This document shows, piece after piece, positions 1-11,100 of a DNA stretch of 64,000 nucleotides. Numbering within the stretch: position 1 is the stretch's first letter; each line of letters starts with the position of its first letter. This stretch comes from Planococcus citri (taxonomy: Eukaryota; Arthropoda; Insecta; Hemiptera; Pseudococcidae). Location of the stretch: assembly GCF_950023065.1 (NCBI RefSeq), contig NC_088681.1, positions 7,936,001 to 8,000,000 on the forward strand, in the 5' to 3' direction. The position numbers and the translations under genes are program-made. The notes below the pieces were generated by a model. It had not been told where the DNA came from. It worked only from the letters and a program-made list of their open reading frames with translations, and did not search any database.

Positions 1-1438
1 CCAAACGATCTATATACTCGGGGCCAGAGTCTGAGAAAATATCCATATGGGTTTTCAATATTTTCAGCTGTAGATCTTTAATGGTTTTTTTCTCCACGCA
101 GCAGAAACACAGAAATTTGTTCAACTCTGAAAAACGTGACGTTAGTAGATACCTCGAGCATTCCTGTTTAATTATTTCATAACTAGAAAGTTGATTTTTT
201 TTGAACTGGGTAATTTCAGTATCATTCTTCAAGCATAAATTCGTGAATTGTTGTAAATCTTTGGTGTTTGTTCCTCGTAACAGAACGGGCCAATTTTTCA
301 GCCAAAACGTGTTTCGAATTTCAAACGAACAGTCTGTTAATATCGCTAATAAAAAAGAATTTCTTCGATCACCCATATAATACGGTGATCCCATTTCAAA
401 TGAAGTTTCTTCAAGTAAAACATGCGGTATTGCCGATTTTTTCAAATGATTGGGAGTACTATTCCATAACTCGTAAGAAAAAGACTGATCATTCATTACG
501 GGCAATGAATTACAAGCATGTTGGCTCAAAATTTCTCGAACCATGCAAATGAAGCTTCTTTCGCTCACTTTATTATTAATAAATTTCCACGCTGCTAAAA
601 AGCAAGGCCTTCCTTCAGTCGCTCCACATTCAGCATCGTAATCACTGCACAGTAAAGTTTTCATCCAATCATCACTTCTGCCTGCAACGAATCTATCAAT
701 TTCTTCATCACTCAATTTTGAGAGTACATATCTACAAAATACATGCTTCTGATTTTCAAGCAAGTGAATCGTGTTTTGCATTCGTGTTGCAGCATTATTA
801 TTTGAGCGATTCCAAAAATATTCCACAGCTGACCAGTTATTCGCATCAAGAACTTGAATCAGTCTGTCATCGATAGTCGCAAAATCTTGATCCAGTGGAG
901 GTATCTTATGCAACTGATTTCTCAGACGGCAGATCCAGTAATACGACAGAGGATGATTGTGAAAATTAAGGTCATTCAAGTTGATAGTACCCATCACAGA
1001 TGGCCAAATTTTTAGAATATCATTCTCGAAGCAGTACTCGCAAGCGATTTTGAATTTTACATCGTCGCTGACTTTGTTACAAGATAGTGCTCGTTTTGCT
1101 GTTCTGCTAGAATGAATGGTGCCGTCAAAATCGCAAATAAACTCATCAAATACGTCCAAGATGTCTTTCAGCCAATTCAAGGCCAAACCGCTAAACGAAT
1201 ATTGAATTTCCTCAGTGTATTTTTCCAGCAAGAGAAGAAGTACTGATGGCAGATGAGGAGCCACTCTGTCCAACGGAATTTTCTCAAGGAAATCTATTTT
1301 ATCCATAGAATTATTTGAACGATGATTACTAATTTTTTCACGGCATAATTCCGCAGCTACAGCAATACATGCGAGTTGTTTCAGAGCTGGCGGAGTGGGA
1401 TAAACAAGATCGTATACATTCCGTTGGGCTATATTCAT
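1..1438 (-). CDS. Uncharacterised protein, mealybug-type multigene family, C-terminus cut by window edge
   Basis: Reading the minus strand from the ATG at 1438 gives about 479 codons without a stop to the window edge, so the C-terminus is missing. The protein is soluble-looking, helical and rich in Leu, Trp, Cys and Phe, with no signal peptide or membrane segment. It opens with VYDLVYPTPPALKQL and later has an IWPSVMGTINLNDL block and a YYWICRLRNQL block. From memory this order resembles a large lineage-specific family of unknown function in mealybugs; I could not check that. An in-frame ATG at 1474 would add 12 residues, but TTTTATTTCAG just upstream of 1438 looks like a splice acceptor, so I favour a 5' UTR intron and the start at 1438. 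Long conserved-looking coding sequence with no frame break argues against a pseudogene. No function is assigned. Confidence 0.75.
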   Translation of the reverse strand, partial: MNIAQRNVYDLVYPTPPALKQLACIAVAAELCREKISNHRSNNSMDKIDFLEKIPLDRVAPHLPSVLLLLLEKYTEEIQYSFSGLALNWLKDILDVFDEFICDFDGTIHSSRTAKRALSCNKVSDDVKFKIACEYCFENDILKIWPSVMGTINLNDLNFHNHPLSYYWICRLRNQLHKIPPLDQDFATIDDRLIQVLDANNWSAVEYFWNRSNNNAATRMQNTIHLLENQKHVFCRYVLSKLSDEEIDRFVAGRSDDWMKTLLCSDYDAECGATEGRPCFLAAWKFINNKVSERSFICMVREILSQHACNSLPVMNDQSFSYELWNSTPNHLKKSAIPHVLLEETSFEMGSPYYMGDRRNSFLLAILTDCSFEIRNTFWLKNWPVLLRGTNTKDLQQFTNLCLKNDTEITQFKKNQLSSYEIIKQECSRYLLTSRFSELNKFLCFCCVEKKTIKDLQLKILKTHMDIFSDSGPEYIDRL

Positions 1439-2108
1439 TCCGAAAGGAAGAACTGAAATAAAAAGAATTGACATTTTACCCTTTAGCTAGAAAGTATAAA
1501 AGTATAAGAATGGTTTATTTACTTACAAAATTCAGGATCAGGCGAATGGCGATCAGAATTCAGAAATCAGGATAATCAAATCAGATCAGCTTGATTTATT
1601 TGATACTTAAGATGTGTTCTTTTTACACGGATTTTGGCAGATTTGAGATTTTAGAGAATCTGGATTTTGGCAGATTTATAAATCCACAAGAATCTGCTTG
1701 GGTAGCAGCTTTTGAAAATGGATTTTGGATTTTAGTTAGTTAAAGAAGACTTAAGGTTTTCAAAGATTGGTGAAAGTATTCTCAGAAATGTTAAAAAAAA
1801 GAGATTTAAAAAAACGTCCAAAATCCAGATTCTCGAAAATCAGTCTGTCAAAATCCGTGCTAAAAGAACACATCTTTACATTCTCTGTCCCCTTCCGGCT
1901 GCCCCTCATCCACTCATCTGCATACATATGCGCTCTCTATGTTGTTTTGGTTAAGTTTTGGTCAGTTGAATTTCTGCACCAACCCTCTCTGCCCTATGTC
2001 TGCCCATGTTTAAAGAATGATAACGTACATTTCGCGCTCGCGCGAATTTCTCACAGTCATATTGTAATTGTACGTTAAAATAAGATTATTTTGTCTAAAT
2101 TAGTTACA
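1439..2108. promoter_or_regulatory. Divergent intergenic region between the family gene and REV3L
   Basis: The two flanking genes start on opposite strands about 670 bp apart, so this stretch must hold both promoters and leaders. It contains a small inverted-repeat element at 1609-1877 and a short CG-rich run near 2034-2045. I see no convincing TATA box placed for either gene. Confidence 0.4.
1609..1877. mobile_element. Small inverted-repeat element (MITE-like), 269 bp
   Basis: The left end AAGATGTGTTCTTTT and the right end AAAAGAACACATCTT are reverse complements, and the match continues inward for about 60 bp (ACGGATTTTG, GAGAATCTGGATTTTGG) with a few mismatches. The 150 bp between the arms is non-coding. 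No transposase is present and no clear target duplication is visible. It resembles a non-autonomous DNA transposon, family unknown. Confidence 0.6.
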
Positions 2109-5100
2109 ATGAGTTCATCGGAAACGGAAAATCATGCAGTCAAAATAGTTACCGCCGATTACTATTTGCACAAACCAATAGCCAAGCTCGGCGATCAATG
2201 CTATTCAGCTTTCAGAAGTTCACTAATATATCGAGTTCCTGTCATAAGAATATTTGGACCCACATCTGAAGGTAAACCATTCGCATGTGTAAAATATATT
2301 TCACCACGCAATTAATAACCCATTGTTAATGTCCTTACAGGTGTCAAAACTTGCCTCCACGTTCATGGCGTGTTTCCATACATATTCGTTCCAAACTGGA
2401 ACAATGAAATTGCCCAGAAAGAATTGTACAATTTCGCTGCGAGTTTGGATAAAGCTATTAATATTTCGTTCGGTCATGCTAATTCGAAATCAACTCATGT
2501 TCATAACATTACTCAAGTCTCAGGAACGTGAGTATTGACTTACATCTTTCATTCTTATGTAGTATAGAGTAAGATCGTTTCATTAATATGACTGTATGTT
2601 TCAGACCTTTCTACGGGTATCATGAAAATGAAAAGAATTTCTTGAAAATTGAATTTTATAATCCTGCTATAATCAAGAAAGCTTCAGATTTATTATTGGT
2701 TCGTATGGTGCAAGATCATTACGCGAACGAATCATCTACGAATATTTATTGTAATATGTTTACTATTTTTACAGAATGGTGTAGTATTGAATACAATATT
2801 TCAACCTCACGAATCTCATATACCGTATATTCTTCAGTTCTTTATCGATAATAATTTATACGGTATGAATGATATAACATTTTCTGGTTATAAATTCAGA
2901 AGAAATGATACCCAAGAAGGTAACAATTTCATTTCAACGTTAACTTGATAATATTTTTTGCTTGCGAAATGTAAACATTCGTGTTATTTATTCCCTCGTG
3001 TAGTCGATCTAATGCTGGACGAAAGCGTTATCGGTTCCAGCGATAGAATTTATAAACAAAGCCATTCTGCATTGGAAATCGATATAACTGTTTCGAATTT
3101 ATGCAGCGTTTCGAGTAACGAAGGTAAATCAATTATTTTTGTTCGAACTATGCGAATGTTTTATAAGAAAAATTATCAATTTTCTGGTTCGCTTTCTGCG
3201 CAGGAAACATTCCTAATAATCCTGGTCTAGCGTTTATTTGGGAAGACGAAAAGAAACGTCGCAGATTTAATCAAAAGTCATCTCAAATCACACCGAATGA
3301 ATCCCAACAAAGACCTGAAAAACCGGTCACACGAACTGAAAAATATTTCAAAGATAAGTTAGCCGAAAAATTACAAGCAATTAAGGTAAATAGTGTAAAC
3401 GAACAACGGTTCATTTTTCAGTTTACTTCTCACGTTGTACTGATGGAGTTCTGTTTTCTTAGGATAATCAAGCTTGTATGGATATAGAATACGACGAGAC
3501 TCCGTCTTCGAGCACTGTCTACGGAGAACGTAAGTTCGACGTTGATTTTAAACTAACGAGATTTCATATTAATCTGATTTTTATTCGTAGTGAACTCGCA
3601 ATCTATCAGTTTATTGGAAATTTTACAAGATCTCGCCGGTCAACAAGAGAAAAATAAAGCTACCGGTTCCACATCGGGCAGCCTGAGTCTTGTGTACTCC
3701 AACGATGAAGACGATTTGTTAGATTGTTCCCAACCTTTGTTGAAACTCAACGCCGAAGACGATAGCATCCTAGGAAATCGTTTCTCCGACGATGAGAACG
3801 ATATCGACGATAACGATCATCAAGCTTTATCGCAAACGATCAGTTATACCAGACAGCAACCCATCGTGTTCAGTGACGAGTACGTGATCTAGAACATCGA
3901 TTGAAATTCGACTAAACTAAATTACTCCATTTTAACGATTCTGTTTTCGTTTCAGTTCCGAAACGGAGCTCGCCGGAGGAATACCTCAACTGGACGGAGC
4001 TTACGATACGAAAAACGTTAAGAAATCCGCTTCTAAGAGAGCCAAATCATCGAAACCGTACCGAAAAGTAACTTATAATCTGAGATCGAAACCTCAAACC
4101 GAAGACAAAAACGACCAAAGTGACAATTTCCAGCCGAGAGATTTCAAAATAGTGCTAAGTAAGATGGAAAGTCTAGCTAAAACTACTCCTAAAAAAACAA
4201 CGTATCCTCGTCTCAGCATCGATACTCAAAAATCACCCAGATCGAATCAATCCAAGTCCGATTTCGTTCACTTATGCCCCAAAGAACCGATACTTCTGCT
4301 TCCTCGATTGACAAATCACTCATCAGGCGAATCGTTACCTTCCCAGAGTCGAACAGAAAACATAAATGTATCAGCATCTGCAAGCAGTCAACCTACGAAG
4401 GTATCCGAAGCTGTTGCTAACAATAGTAGCATCTTGCTGAAATCCAATGGACCGATACTTCTATTGCCTCGTTTAACCGATGAATTATCTGCTGAGTTTT
4501 TACCTTTGGCGTCGCGATCGAGTATCGAAAATACGAAATCGTCGTCATCTTTAACGAAAACTTCACCTACCAAGGTATCCAGAGCTGATGATAGTTTGTT
4601 ACCGAAAAGTTCGCCTAAGAAAGCTTCTAGAAGTGATGACAGTTTGTTGATGAGAAGTTCAACTTTGAAAGTAACTAGAGTTGATGACAGTTTGTTAGCA
4701 AAAAGTTCATCTACGAAAGCATCTAGAAGTGATGACAGTTTGTTAACGAAAAGTTCAACTTTAAAAATGGCCAGAGCCGATGACAGTTTGTTACCGAAAA
4801 GTTTATCTACGATAGGATCTAGAAGGAATGACAGTTTGTTAACGAAAAGTTCATCTACGAAAACAACCAGAGCTGATAACAGCTCGTTACTGAAAATTTC
4901 ATCTACGAAATCAACCAGAGCCGATGTTAGTTTCTTACCGAAAAGTCCAGCTACGAAAGCAACCAGAGCTGATAACACTTTGTTACCGAAAAGTCCATCG
5001 ACCAAATCATCCAGATCAGTCGACAGCAGTTTACTCGGCAGCGATAAAAAAGTTTATCCTCAGTTAAACATCACCATCAAGAAATCACCGAAATCAGCTC

Positions 5101-8100
5101 AAAAACCTACGAGTATTTCAGACGAAGCAACTCGACCTTCGCGAGTATCAACCAATTTCCAAACGTTGAAAAAACGTAAAATTAATTTCGGCGACGACGA
5201 TAGCGATTCGAGTAAATCCAAGGAAACCATGGATGCGGATTTATTAAGCCCGAGATGGAGAAAATCACTCAAACGAAGGAAAAAAGACGACACATCGTTC
5301 AAAATTGGAGACTCGTTTTCGCTATTAGAATTTCAAAAACTCAGAAAGCCCCAAAGTACAGCCAAACGACCGGAAAAGTTGACCAGTCTCGATGGTTCAA
5401 CGAATACTAGCGAAATGGGCAGTCAGAATTACAGCTTGCGTTTGAATTCTGCCGAATGTTCGAATACCAGTCGTAATACGTTGGAGAAAACGAATCAGAT
5501 AGATCATTCGTCCGAAATGGAGTCGTTGAAGATTTCCGATGACGAAGACGAAGCTAACGGAAATATTGAAAAGTCCAATGTCGAAGAAGTCATGTTGCAA
5601 GTATCGAAATTACCTTTGATGGAATGCGACGACGAATCTTTACTAGCAGTACCGTTAGAAACAATCGAAGATGATGAAATGGATCCTCTGGCAGATCCTT
5701 CTGCGGAGGAGTCGTCAAATTCGTCTATTTTTAGAGTTCCTGTATTGAAACTACCTCGTTTATGTTCGACTATGGTGAATGATTCGGTATCTGCTTCGTT
5801 TTATGAAAACAGTTCGATCGAGTTGAATATTTCTGACTCGATCGATAGCAGGACCGCATTTCAATCGAAGCTGAACGAAAATTCGATTCCAACGACGTCG
5901 AAATTCGAAGAAAAACAAACCACAGATGCGCAGCATGAAGTAATGGGTTCGAATATGATATCCGGAGTAAATGCAGCCCTGCCAATGTCGAAAATTATCG
6001 AAGAAGTAGTTCGTAGTTCGAAAAATGAACTTCTAAATGTGGTAAAATCGCATCAAGGAACTGAAACCCCCAAAGTGGAGACAAAACTGCAATCGGATGA
6101 TAAACAAATACGTTCGAGCGAATCAAATCCTATCAAAGTTTCTAAAAAACCAGCGCAAAAAAAGAAAAGCCTCGGAATGCGTATGCGAAATAGCATCAAA
6201 CAACCGAAGAACGTTTCAAAGTCGAACCAAAACACTTCCAAAGATTTAAAACAAAACAAAGACGACGAAAGATTCGTAGAAAAGTTACCAATGACTCTAG
6301 TCGATCAGGGATTCGGTCACAGTGAAAGATCGAGATCACCGGAACTTTTTTCTGACAGTAATATCGAATTGGAAATCATCCCAAGTGCTTCGCAGTTATC
6401 GCCAAAGAATCCGCAGATAGAATCGAGTACTTCGAATGAGGAAAATCCACCTTCGACAACGAAACATCAAAATACGTCGAATTCTGCGAATTCAAACCGT
6501 GCAAGTTGTTCGAAAACCAAATCCAGTGGTTCAACCAAGTTGACTTCGCCTCCTTGTTTCGAAGATAGCCAAATAGAATTGGATATTACCAAGTTTTGCT
6601 CTAAATCATTCGAAGATTCGACTAAAGAAGGCGTCGAAGATTCAGTCTCTGCGCAAAATCTAAATCTTGCAGTTTCAACGATCGATAACAGCGAACGAAC
6701 GAATGAAGCATCGATTCCAAAGTCAACGAAAGTAAACGATACGAGTTGCGAGAAAACTAAATCCAAAGGTTCAACCAAGTTGACATCGCCTCCTTGTTTC
6801 GAAGATAGTCAGATAGAATTAGATATTACCAAATTCTGCACCAATTCGTTCGAAGATTCGACCAAAGAGAGTCTCGAAGCTCCTCGAAACCTCGCAGCTT
6901 CAACGATCGATAACAACGAACGACCGAACGAAGCATTACCTTCTACTTCAAATATCAACAGTTCCTCTGCTATTCGAGAACGAGAAACGTCACCGAAACA
7001 AACCCTCAAAGAGAAAGAACCACCGGTCTTATCGCAATCTATTTTTAGCGATGAAATTCTCGTAGGTCCGACAGACGCCGCAGTCCCCGATGATAATCTA
7101 ATCTGCAGCCAGGAAACTTTATTCGAAGAAAATCCTTATATGAATGAAAATCTGCCATCTTCAGAGTTCATTTTCGACGACCAATCGTTCATCTCATCGA
7201 ATGCCAAGTTACCAGAAACGTTCAGCGAGGTCGATTTATTCGCCAGTCAAGAAACACCATCTCAGCGAAACCTGATGAATGAGAATGTAGTTCTGTCGCA
7301 GTCCCTACTTGGTGACGATTATCTCGATAAATCGAATGATTCGTTACAGAATCGATTGATGGACGATAACGATACATTTTTCAGTCAAAATTGTTTACCA
7401 AATTTGGATAACAACGTCGATGAAAATTTTCAACTGTCTCTTTCGTTTTTTCAAGATGATGATATTCCAATCGAACCGGCTCCTGAATCAACCTCCCCGA
7501 AACCTAATCCTTCTTCAAATCTACAATCAACGGTTGGTTCTGCCATATCCCAGAATCTTAACACCGAAACCGAAAACGATAAAGATGATTTGAATACTTC
7601 TTGTAGCAACGATTCACTGATGAATGTTCTCGAGAATCTAACTCCGAGAACGAGAGAAGCTCTGAATCGAAAATTAGATTCGTTCGAAGATGAAAACTCA
7701 ACCTCGGTGCTTTCTCAAGAACCACCTGAATTCATGCACGTTGATTCTGAGATAACCAGGGCACAAAATAAACCATCCGGTGCCCCGAAAGATTCGGTTA
7801 TTTTGGCCGGAACTGAAAATACCAAAAACCAGCATCAAGATCTCGCTGAACAATCCTCGAGTGCTCATTCTTCCAATATTTTCGGTAAATCTTCTCACAA
7901 ATTCGACCTTTTTTCCTCCTCAACTAAACCCAACGAACCAACGATTCACGATCAAATTCTATTCGAAGAAGATTCGTTCGATTTAGCCATGCCAGCTCCC
8001 TCTGTTCAACGTGAGAACGAACCTGAGAAGAAAACACCCACCTTGGATAAGCTCATTCTAAATAACAGCTTTTGGGATTCCGTCGATAGCGACGAGTCAA

Positions 8101-11100
8101 CGCAAGAAGATAACGAGATACAAAGTTTTTACCATAATCAATCGATAACTCCGGCTCATATCACCGTCATTAGAGATATAGCCGAAAACGACGACTATTC
8201 TCCCATTGCGAAATCACTCACTCCCGAAAGTCAAGCTAGTAACGAAATTCTTAGCTTTTACGGTTCTCAAAGCCCAGAGAGTATGATTTGTTCTCTCAGC
8301 CAATCTGTTCTCAAAGCACCGGAGGCTAAATCTACTCCTAATAACGAACCTTCTCAAGCTGAAATCTCCAATCGAAGATCATCCGGATCATCATCGTCAG
8401 TTATGCCTCGTACGAGTAGCACTCCAGCTGGGCCATCGACTAAGAGATCTCCTTCTCCTCTTCGCACTCCGGTTTTTAAAAAATTAGCCTTCAAGAAAGG
8501 CAAAGAAAAAGATAAACGTCGTATTTCGTCTCAGCGTTTTCGATCCGAGCCTTTTTTACCGGAAATAGAAGAGGAAGAGGAAAGCAAAAAGAAAGAACCT
8601 GATAAAAATACCACCTTGAGTTTACCTGTGAGTATTTCATCGTATTTTACGTTCTATTGATATATTCATCGTTCGATTAATATCATGATTTTTTCCCCAG
8701 CTGGAATTAGAATCCGATACGTCGAAAATCGACGCTAATAAATCGCTTCTCAACAACAGCAAAATGTCAACTTGCAGCGGAGGAAGTTATCAGATCGATG
8801 GACCATCTCTCGATAACACTTGTGGCTTTAAAATGAACCTCGAAAATTTACAAGATATAAAAACCGATAAACAATTCCAGTTTATTACGCTTATTTCGGT
8901 GGAAGTGTTTGCTGCGACTCGAGCGGAGTTGAAACCTGATCCAGAACACGATGCTATTATCTGCGTATTTTACTCTATTCATCACGATGCTCCTGGATTC
9001 CCTGCTTTGATCTCGGGTAATTAGAATTACTCATTTGGAAGTTTTTTTCCCATAATGTGGCTTATATTTAACTGTTTTTTTTACGTTTGTAGGAATCATC
9101 GTAGTGAGTGAAGATCCACTACCTGCAGATTTGAATCGATTCAAGTGCGAAAAAACAGTCGTGCCGAGCGAAGCCGAATTATTCAATAGATTCCTAGGTG
9201 TGATCAGAAAGTGGGATCCGGATATGTTCATCGGATACGAAGTGAGAATCGATTCAATTATTTTTCCACGTTTCCAAATCGTGAATTTTTCACTCTTGTA
9301 TTATATTTTAAGGTCGAAATGCTCTCGTGGGGATTCCTCATCCAACGAGGCCACTTCTTGGGTCGAAATCTTAGTCAAGAATTATCACGTGTTCGAGAAA
9401 CCAGACAAAATGAACCGACTGAAAGACCTCCTTACGAAGAAGACGAATACAGCAATGAAATAAAACTCACTGGACGTATCGTACTCAATGTTTGGCGTCT
9501 CATGCGTCACGAGGTAGATTACTCGTATTTTAAGTCGTCGTCGAATATTATTACGTTATTGTAGTTGCTGTGGTTTTAATTCCGTTTGGTTGGTTCGATT
9601 CTAGGTGAATTTGCAGAGTTACACGTTCGAAAATATCATATTTCATGTGCTGCATCAGCGTGTTCCGAAACACAGCTTCAAGTTTTTAACCGAGTGGTGG
9701 AATAATTCGCTTAAGAGGTAGATTTGGCGGAATTTTATATTTTTATATATTTTTTTTTGCTTTCAATTATTATTTAAAATAGTGAGAGGAGTCAGAAAAG
9801 GGGATCTGAATGTGTATTTTTCAGTTGGCTGCTCAAGATTAATAGTCGGTCGGCCCGCATAAGGATCACTTGCACCCCCCCCCCCCGCCGATCCTCCGGG
9901 GCAGTAGTTTTCCCTTAAAGGGCGAGTCCTAAGGAACATTTCTAGCCCTTGTCCTTAAAAAAAAGTGGCCCTCCTCACAAAATGGCGGCCATTTTGATTG
10001 ACAGGTCAGCCGAAATCGCAGATTTTGCGTTCCAACATAGGACTAGCATACAATTTTTTAAACCGTACAAAGGTAGATCGAAAGAGCAGGCAAACATTCA
10101 TCACCTGTCAAAATTTCAAGTGCTTAAGTGCCTTTTCCGATTTTTGGTGAATTTTCAAAAATCAAATTTTGCCCAAAATGTGAGAAAAAATTAAAATTTT
10201 ACCAAATTGACCTAGAAAGCTGAAACTTGCGATATACCCTATTTTCGACCTGCCAACTCGATGGAAAACTGCTTCAAACCGTTTTGAGCAGTTCTGGAGC
10301 CTCCAGCAGATTTTTGAAACTCGAAATTTTAACAAAATTTCATCAAAAATGGAGTTGGAAAGCCGAAATTAATTCTGGAAACTAATTTAAATACGCTATG
10401 AAGTCGACTGCAGGTGAATTACAAGTCGTCTTGGAGCCTCCAGCGATTTTTTGAAAATCACTGGAGCCTCCAGTAAGTTTTTGAAACTTGAAATTTCCCC
10501 GAAATTTCCTTAAAATAGAGGAAAGCTGAAATTAACTATGTACTCCAATTTTAACCCCCTCTGAAGACGACTTCAGGTGGGTTCAAGTAATTTTGGAGCC
10601 TCCAGTGACTTTTTGAAAGGTTTCATGGCATTTATAGCGGAATTGAAATTTCCAAAAAGTAACTGGAACCTTCAAAACCACTTGAAACCACCATGCAGTC
10701 GACTTCATATTATTGTATTGAAAATTAGTTTGCAGAGTAAATTTCGGCTTGCTAACCTCATTTGATGAAATTTTGTGGGAATTTGGAATTTCAAAAATCT
10801 ACTTGAGGCAAAACGACTTGAACTTCACCTGCTGCGATCGACTTCATAGAGTATTGAAATTAGTTCGCAGAATTAATTTTGGCTTTTCAACTCCATTTGA
10901 TGAAATTTTGTGGGAATTTCGAGTTTCAAAAATCTACTGGAGGGTCCAGTAATTTTCAAGAAATCGCTGGAGGCTCCAAAACGACTTGAAATTCACCTGT
11001 GGTCGACTTCATAGAGTATTGAAATTAGTTTGCAGAATTAATTTTGGCTTTCCATCTCCATTTTGAGGAAATTTTGAGCTTCAAAAATTTACTGGAGGCT

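Noticed and set aside
1767..2078. 103-codon frame upstream of REV3L
   Set aside because: It spans one arm of the small inverted-repeat element and has no splice or homology support.
4388..5005. 205-codon minus-strand frame
   Set aside because: It is the complement of the 48-bp repeat in REV3L exon 9; the periodic sequence keeps several frames open.
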